A stretch of DNA of 64,000 nucleotides from assembly GCA_030386875.1 (NCBI GenBank), contig CM059564.1, positions 49,000,075 through 49,064,074 of the forward strand, written 5' to 3'. The notes under the pieces are model-generated. The model ran no database searches. It was not told where the DNA came from and worked only from the letters and a program-made list of their open reading frames with translations. Positions 58,257 through 64,000 of the stretch are shown here, in pieces. Every line of letters begins with the position of its first letter. Position 1 is the first letter of the stretch. A program made the position numbers and the translations under genes. Origin of the DNA: Morinoia aosen. Lineage: Eukaryota > Arthropoda > Malacostraca > Amphipoda > Talitridae.

Positions 58257-61200
58257 CTACTGTGCATTCGCTTTTAAGTGAACGAGGACTTTATCCACGA
58301 TACTCTTTGCAAGATCAGTTGAAACGTACCGAGTGTTGTAGTCAAACGAGAAACCTAATTTTCCGCGGAACGTTTGCAGATAGAAAACAGTATTGTACAT
58401 GTCGAAAGGAAAAGAAGTGGACCTTCTGATCTGCAGTGCCTTGATGTGGGAGTGTTCGCTCCCGTCAGGCCTGAGGAGAAAACTGGTTGCGTCCCCTATA
58501 TTTGAAATGCTATAAACTGTTAAGCAAGGAATTTCAGTCTTGTACATATCAGCCGATTTTTGAACAGGGGGAAACTTCTCTGCATCTAATATATCTATGT
58601 AAAACATGTGCTTGCAGTTGAGTTTTTCATAGAAAGCTTTGTAGAACTGACGAGCGCTATCCCAGAGGCTCGACTTGATATTTTTCTTCGCAGGGAACAA
58701 AATCCTCATCGCTACAACTTGAGGTCCGAACGACTTATCGCCCTCGCAGTCCCAGTATCTCCTTTCGTTCACGTCGTGATAAGAAACGATGTCGTATGTT
58801 TCTCTCTCCATCCCCGCCTCTTGGAAGAGTTCTACAAACGCAGAGTGAACTATGGAACAAAATCCAGTGTGAACGCTCACTTTTTCCGCTTTCATTTTCT
58901 TCAACAGCTCAGACGAAGTTGCCTCATCCAATTCAGTAAAAAGCGTCAGAATTTCGGGGTCTTGGTCTCCATTTTTCGGAGGGTACGCTTTCGTTAACAA
59001 CGATCCAGCGTCAGTCATCGCATTGTAATCGTTTCTCATCTTGCGCTCTACGTCAGGTTTCGTGCGTAGAATGGTCTGGGCTTCCTCAACCAGCTTGTCG
59101 TGGTGCTCTGGTCCGACGTGGGTAGCCAACTGCTCGCTGTCATCGATGGTGCTACCTTCAATGACGCTGTCCAACAGACTGAGGAAGAACCCGCACATGC
59201 GTATGGAGGAATGACCGTCCGTCATGGAGTGATGCAGGCCAAACAAGATGCGGTACACGTGGCTGAAGGCGTCGTCCGCGTCAAATTCCGATGGCTCCAA
59301 CGCAGGCATCACCGTAACGCGCCAGAGGGGGCCGGTCTTAACGTCGTACAACTTGCGGGTCTCTTCTATGTATACAGAGTCAAACCCTTCAGGAGATGTC
59401 AGCCACTGCAGTAGATAGTGCAGATTAGATTATTTTGTTTTTAAGGTAAGTTTTTAATTAAAAACTTAACGTGTGAAAATTCTTCCTAAATGCACAGAGA
59501 TAAAATGTGAAAAAGTAGAGGAAAGCTTTTCTTAAAAACAGTGTAAGTAAATTCTCTCCAACACAAGGTAGTTAATCCTGAAATTTGCACTTATGTTCAA
59601 TTATTGGTCAGTATACACACAACATAAAAATCGGTACTGTTGTTTCTGCGGCGGTGGGTTCCAAATTGTCTCAATAACTTTTGACAGTTTGGAAGAGGTT
59701 TTATTGTAGTAGAGACTGAGAAAAAGCCCGTCTTGAGGGACAGCAGAAATGCTTTTTTCCTCGCAAGCCTCTCTTTGTTCCATGTAATTCATCACGGTCC
59801 CAGGACAATACAAAATCACAAACCAGGAATTTCTTGAGACAAGGAAATAATGAGGGTGTTACGATCCTCCTTTTTTAGGATCGAATGAAGTGATTAAATT
59901 TTTTTTTTTTGGGTAATGCGTTCAAAATAACTACATGCATGCGGAAGTAATGACAAATCGAGTTTACACTCGATACATTTATATTTAGGGCGGTGTTCAC
60001 CCCCAGATATCCTCGGACTGGCCTCCAAGGAATATCGTCAGTCGCGGGAGAAGATCTTCGATGATGAAGCAGGATAAGGATATCCCGATATCAACTTCTC
60101 GTCATCGCTTGTTCAAGTTCTTCGTTTCAGCGTGCGTCAGAAGCACAAATCTCGTCGGCTTGTCTGAATCTTCCCTTGCAATATCGGTGGCTACGGGGGA
60201 TATTGTTATGCTTCTCCGCATAACTGTATAAGAAACATCGCTAAGAATCTGGATAATCGTTATCTGGCCAATAACATATTCATAAATGATTCTAAAAGAC
60301 CAAATAATAAGTCTGAGGATCAACAAGGGAGCACTTCAAATCGCCTATACCTTCAAATCGTTTATACCTTCGAGGAGGATCTTCGCTTGGACTTCGCATG
60401 GAATAACGACAGCTCACGGAAGATGCCAGGAACTTCAATGATTTCTCTTATGTAATGTTTACTTCTTATTAATAATATTTGCGGGGATTGTTAGTATAAA
60501 TATGTTAACGCGAGTAAGTAACAGCGTATTTAAATTGTTTTAGGTTCTTCTTCCATTCATATATCAATCTGGTTAAATCATAATTGCTAGTCGGCATCTA
60601 GGGAGAAGCGGCGATAACGCCACCGCGAGGGTTGCCTTCGAGGACTGGGTCAGTTAGGTGGGAGGCTCCGAAAGCCATTGACAGAGGTGTGAGCTGCGAC
60701 GAAACCAATTGCGTCGGTCCTTGCGGACTGGGCGCGTGCTTTTATCTAAACATATTAATGACTTCAACATAACCACCTCATAGCGAACGTAATTGTGCCT
60801 TGCTTTCAAATTCTATTAAGTGATCCGCAAACTTTGCTTTTAATGTCAGCTAACTATCGCCATAACGGTCGATTCGGGCGATACAAAATGGCAGCTCGTC
60901 ACCTAGAGTCCGGGCCACTCTACGAAAGCAGTCGAACCACAACTAAGTATCAATCCTCATTCACCATGTACTAACGCCTCTCCCTTCGAACTTTCTGAGT
61001 ATATAGGGTAGGATGCGAATAGCCATTATATGTGTAATCCTTAACCTTTGATTTCCTTTATTGTCAATAGTGAATATTGAATCTGATGTCTATTTAATTC
61101 CCTCCGTAAATTAGGATGAGAGATGATAACGATGATGTTGAGAAAATGATTGATTCACGAAGCCAAGAAATACGGCTATGCACTTAAAATAATATGCCTA

Positions 61201-63154
61201 CCGCTATTCGACCAAACGCTTACCGTTGTCTTGAAACGAACATGTCTTATAAATATAAATATTTTTTGCCCAAGTGGCTGGTGGCAGCGCCAAAAGCTAC
61301 CGTGATTTATAAAGACTAGAAAATAGAATAATTGTGACAAATAATGTATTTGTAGGTGTCACGAAACTAAAATCACGAAAACATCGGCAGTAATTAAAAG
61401 GAATGAAAAAACGATGACGAGAAAACGGAAAAATTATGCGATAGCCACCAGGACGTCATAACAGGGGATAAAACCAGACATATAAATAAGGTTAGGTAAT
61501 GAGTTAGTTTCAGCTTCCCTAACCACTACAAAGAAGTTCCAAAAAGAGGAAGAAAGAGGCATGAAGATAGAGGAACGGGGAATCTATGCATAAGGTACGT
61601 TCCCACGCATTATCCCCAGCTCAAAGAAACGGCAAGTTAGGAACTATGTTTACGTGAAAAGATCAAAGTTGAAGAAGAAAGGAGTATGTGCTAAAAAAGA
61701 GTACCACAGGGAGCCAAATCAGATGGTCGGTAACGAAGCAAAAAAAACATTCTGTTTCAACATAAGGAAGGCCTGTGTAACCTTCGGCTGTGGACCTCAT
61801 GTTATCCATCCAGTAAACTTTTTTCTTGTTTGCCTGAATGAAATACATCCAGGCAAACTGTATAAGTGAATTGAAAACATTGAGATATTTTGAACGATCT
61901 GAAAGATCTACAAGGAACTAACTTATAGGAGCCCATATATAAGAGTATCTGTCCATGTGAATTTCCAACAAGTATTTTACTTTCGGGAGGATTCTGACAA
62001 ACCTGCAATGAGATTTTTTCTTCTTTCATCCTGCACATCCACCACTCGCCCTCCTCATCCTCCTCTAAGCACACTCTGAAGTTGGGTAATTTCCTGCGCA
62101 AAACAGGTCATGTAAGTTGCAGTTGATTCAGGGTATTTTTATGGAGCGTTTGTATTTTAAGAATGAAGATAAATTTTAAAAATATGAAGACTTAATCTTT
62201 CGAGGTTAGGTGCATTTTTAAAGTAGAATATTGATGAAGAAATTGTAAAAAGAATTGCGTATTAGTCAACTCTGATGAATACGATGTAGGTATGTAGTTA
62301 TTAAACCCATCGAGATGGGAACAAAAAACTCATACAGCACAAAGTGAAAAAAACGCATCGAAACATGATCATGAAAATTTTGCATACGGCAAAAGGCTAC
62401 GCCCTGTATTTTCGTGAGAATTTACTAACATACAGAAACACTGATGTTTAAAAATCGAAGACCGAAATTCACTGAACAAGGGTATACGATAAAAAAATTT
62501 ACTAATACGAACGACAGGAAATACTCGGTTATACAGCAACAAGGCTTCGTAAATTTCAGATCAATTAGACCCACTCAAGAAAGTGAAGAAGGTTCGAAAA
62601 GTGACGTATTCTCTTTCATACCTTGCAGAATTAAGAATTTTGAGATATATTCCAGATAAGCCCCACCACTAATGCAACACATAAGTTCAGCCACTTGTAA
62701 CTTTCGAAATAATGCACCTATCGACTTCAAATTACTCTCAAACAAAAGAATGCTTCAATCTTTCGTTTGAGAGTAATTTTAAGTCGATAGGTGCATTATT
62801 TCGAAAGTAACAAATGGCTGAACTTATGTGTTGCATTAATGGCGTGGCTTCTCTAGAAAAGATCCGCATTCTGAATTGAGGAATTTCTGAGGTATTCAAA
62901 TTCATATTATTTCACCTGAATTAAAAATCCTAACTCATTTCCATAAGACATGACAAAGTAAGCGTCGCTGCATCAGACCTGTAGAGATGCTGCAAGGCTG
63001 TGTGGACGGTCCCCTGCTGCAAGGGGGCTCTGGTGGCCACCGTCAGGCAGTACACCGAGAGGTTGAATTTCCAGTCGTGCGAGAACTGGAAGAACTTTTC
63101 CAGAGGAGTGAGCTTCCGCAGAACGCGGTCTTTGAAGTCGCTTGAAACGCTCAT
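58257..63154 (-). CDS. Acyltransferase F, condensation/alcohol acetyltransferase-like
   Basis: Exons 62,979-63,154; 62,003-62,093; 58,257-59,405, giving 471 aa. Starts MSVSSDFKDRVLRKLTPLEK; motif HHSMTDG at residues 147-153; C-terminal block FRGKLGFSFDYNTRYVS. Exon structure is identical to E. Intron 2 is enlarged to about 2.6 kb by the LTR-like insertion (59,857-61,463), and intron 1 holds the palindrome. Exon reading frames are clean, so the insertion has not visibly disabled it. It is the rightmost copy in the window and the array may continue beyond 64,000. Confidence 0.9.
59857..61463. mobile_element. 1.6-kb LTR-like insertion (possible solo LTR) in intron 2 of F
   Basis: Defined exactly by comparison with E, where the flanks AATGAGGG and GGGATAAAACC-type sequence are continuous (about 53,331). 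The insertion begins TGTTACGATCC and ends GACGTCATAACA, giving the TGTTA/TAACA inverted ends typical of LTRs, with a 3-4 bp target duplication (GGG or AGGG). No gag or pol frame is present. A GGTGGCAGCGCC block near 61,281 resembles a primer-binding site, but it lies inside, so the solo-LTR reading is not certain; a short-TIR DNA element is the alternative. Confidence 0.6.
61487..61805 (+). repeat. Dispersed ~350-bp repeat family, copy in intron 2 of F
   Basis: Orthologous to the outer copy at 53,361 in the E unit but without the nested fragment. It runs from TTTCAGCTTCCCTAACC to GGCTGTGGACCTCATG. Confidence 0.75.
62640..62880. repeat. Near-perfect palindrome in intron 1 of F
   Basis: Counterpart of the palindrome at 54,828 in E: two arms of about 115 bp around GCTTCAATC, with the GCACCTATCGACTT motif mirrored. 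Retained in both units since the duplication. Confidence 0.9.
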
Positions 63155-63632
63155 ATTCGCAAAGAAATATCAATCGAACAGAAAACTCGGCTCGCCTTAA
63201 ATTCTGTGAAGGGAAGCACACAGATTGCTCGCGATAATTAGCCAGAGTACACTTCACGCAGAAAAAAGGGCAATTAATAAATTTACGCTTATGTCGTATC
63301 TGCCAAAGCGGTATAACACTTGACTAATAGCAACGTCATCGTGCCCAGCTGCATGGAAAAAGAGGTTCTCCAGATTTGACCATTCCATATGTTTCGCGCA
63401 CCACAAATTTTGTGCCTCAACTGTAGTACTATTTGTCTGAACAGTTAAATTTTTTGGTACATACTAAGTCTTTCAAGGAACTATGTTAGCCATCCGTGAA
63501 GTCATCAACATTTCCTACAAATGTTACTAAGTAGTTCGTATCTCAAAAACTTCAAATTAAGAAAAGTTTATTTTTTCCAACAGTTTTTATTAAAACAGTT
63601 TAAATTATGCAAAATTTATCATTTTGTGAGTT

Positions 63633-64000
63633 ATTTTAATCTCCTCCAACGATTTCAAAGCATTCCCAGAATTGAAGAGCCTTCCCAAGTATGAGTATTC
63701 CAAAGGAGAGATAGAGAAAAGCACGGTTTAATATGGAATGATCGGAACGGGGTATCCATGTAAAAGGTGTGCTGCACACCTGCACATAAAAACAGCAAAA
63801 TGTAATAAAATATATGAAACAAAACAAAAAATTAATGTAGGTATTTCCCAACAAAAGCTAATTGGCCTGAAAAAACAGCGGTGAAATGAAAGATCGTCCA
63901 TATTAAATCAAATCCTATTCTTTCTCAGCAAATCAAAGCCTATCAAACCTTTAGCTCGGGACCTCTCATCCTCCTCATGAGAGCGCTACTTCATTAAAAG
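63633..64000 (+). repeat. Dispersed ~350-bp repeat family, copy 5' of F
   Basis: Same subfamily as 55,838-56,195, ending close to the window edge at GAGAGCGCTACTTCATT. Confidence 0.8.

Larger units (their letters stand above)
57725..64000. repeat. Segmental duplication unit containing acyltransferase F (runs off the window)
   Basis: Direct repeat of 51,178-56,198. Identity is high in exons and introns. It contains the 1.6-kb LTR-like insertion at 59,857-61,463, absent from the E unit. Confidence 0.85.

Noticed and set aside
59990-60760. Ribosomal RNA fragment in the more GC-rich part of the F insertion
   Set aside because: No conserved rRNA core sequence could be recognised; it lies wholly within the mapped insertion.

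Overview
This is eukaryotic nuclear DNA, most likely from an arthropod and possibly a crustacean. The reasons are GT-AG introns, long AT-rich introns packed with transposon debris, telomere-like TTAGG motifs, and a CLIP-domain serine protease of the kind used in arthropod haemolymph cascades. The species cannot be fixed from the sequence. There are no prokaryotic features.

Layout. (1) Positions 1-7,375 hold a large diverged inverted duplication. Its left arm was later hit by a 5'-truncated non-LTR retrotransposon (2,197-4,207) and by a MITE whose core is telomere-like repeat (about 1,290-1,845). (2) Positions 8,320-22,035 (+) hold one nine-exon gene for a secreted CLIP-domain trypsin-like protease with a complete catalytic triad. 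Its introns contain minisatellites that copy its own splice signals, a 39-bp satellite, two mariner-like transposase remnants, a TA-flanked MITE, and an inverted pair of Penelope-like ends with a hammerhead-like motif. (3) Positions 23,473 to about 63,154 (-) hold a tandem array of six paralogous three-exon genes (A to F from left to right). They encode roughly 471-475 aa acyltransferases with an HHxxxDG motif, related to the condensation/alcohol acetyltransferase/BAHD superfamily. Exon lengths of 176 and 91 nt and the splice phases are the same in every copy, except that copy C has lost 7 nt in exon 1. Copies C to F are close to each other; A and B are more diverged. E and F lie in a recent segmental duplication that continues to the end of the window.

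Between the acyltransferases are faint candidate exons of another gene (gaps D-E and E-F), a dispersed repeat of about 350 bp in at least nine places, a tRNA-derived SINE, a foldback element with arms of 0.5-0.7 kb, near-perfect intronic palindromes in E and F, and a 1.6-kb LTR-like insertion present in F but not in E.

The protease acts extracellularly. The acyltransferases have no visible signal peptide and are probably intracellular. No functional link between the two is visible; the protease and the array converge tail to tail. All gene models come from reading splice signals and comparing paralogues within the window. No database search or transcript data were available.
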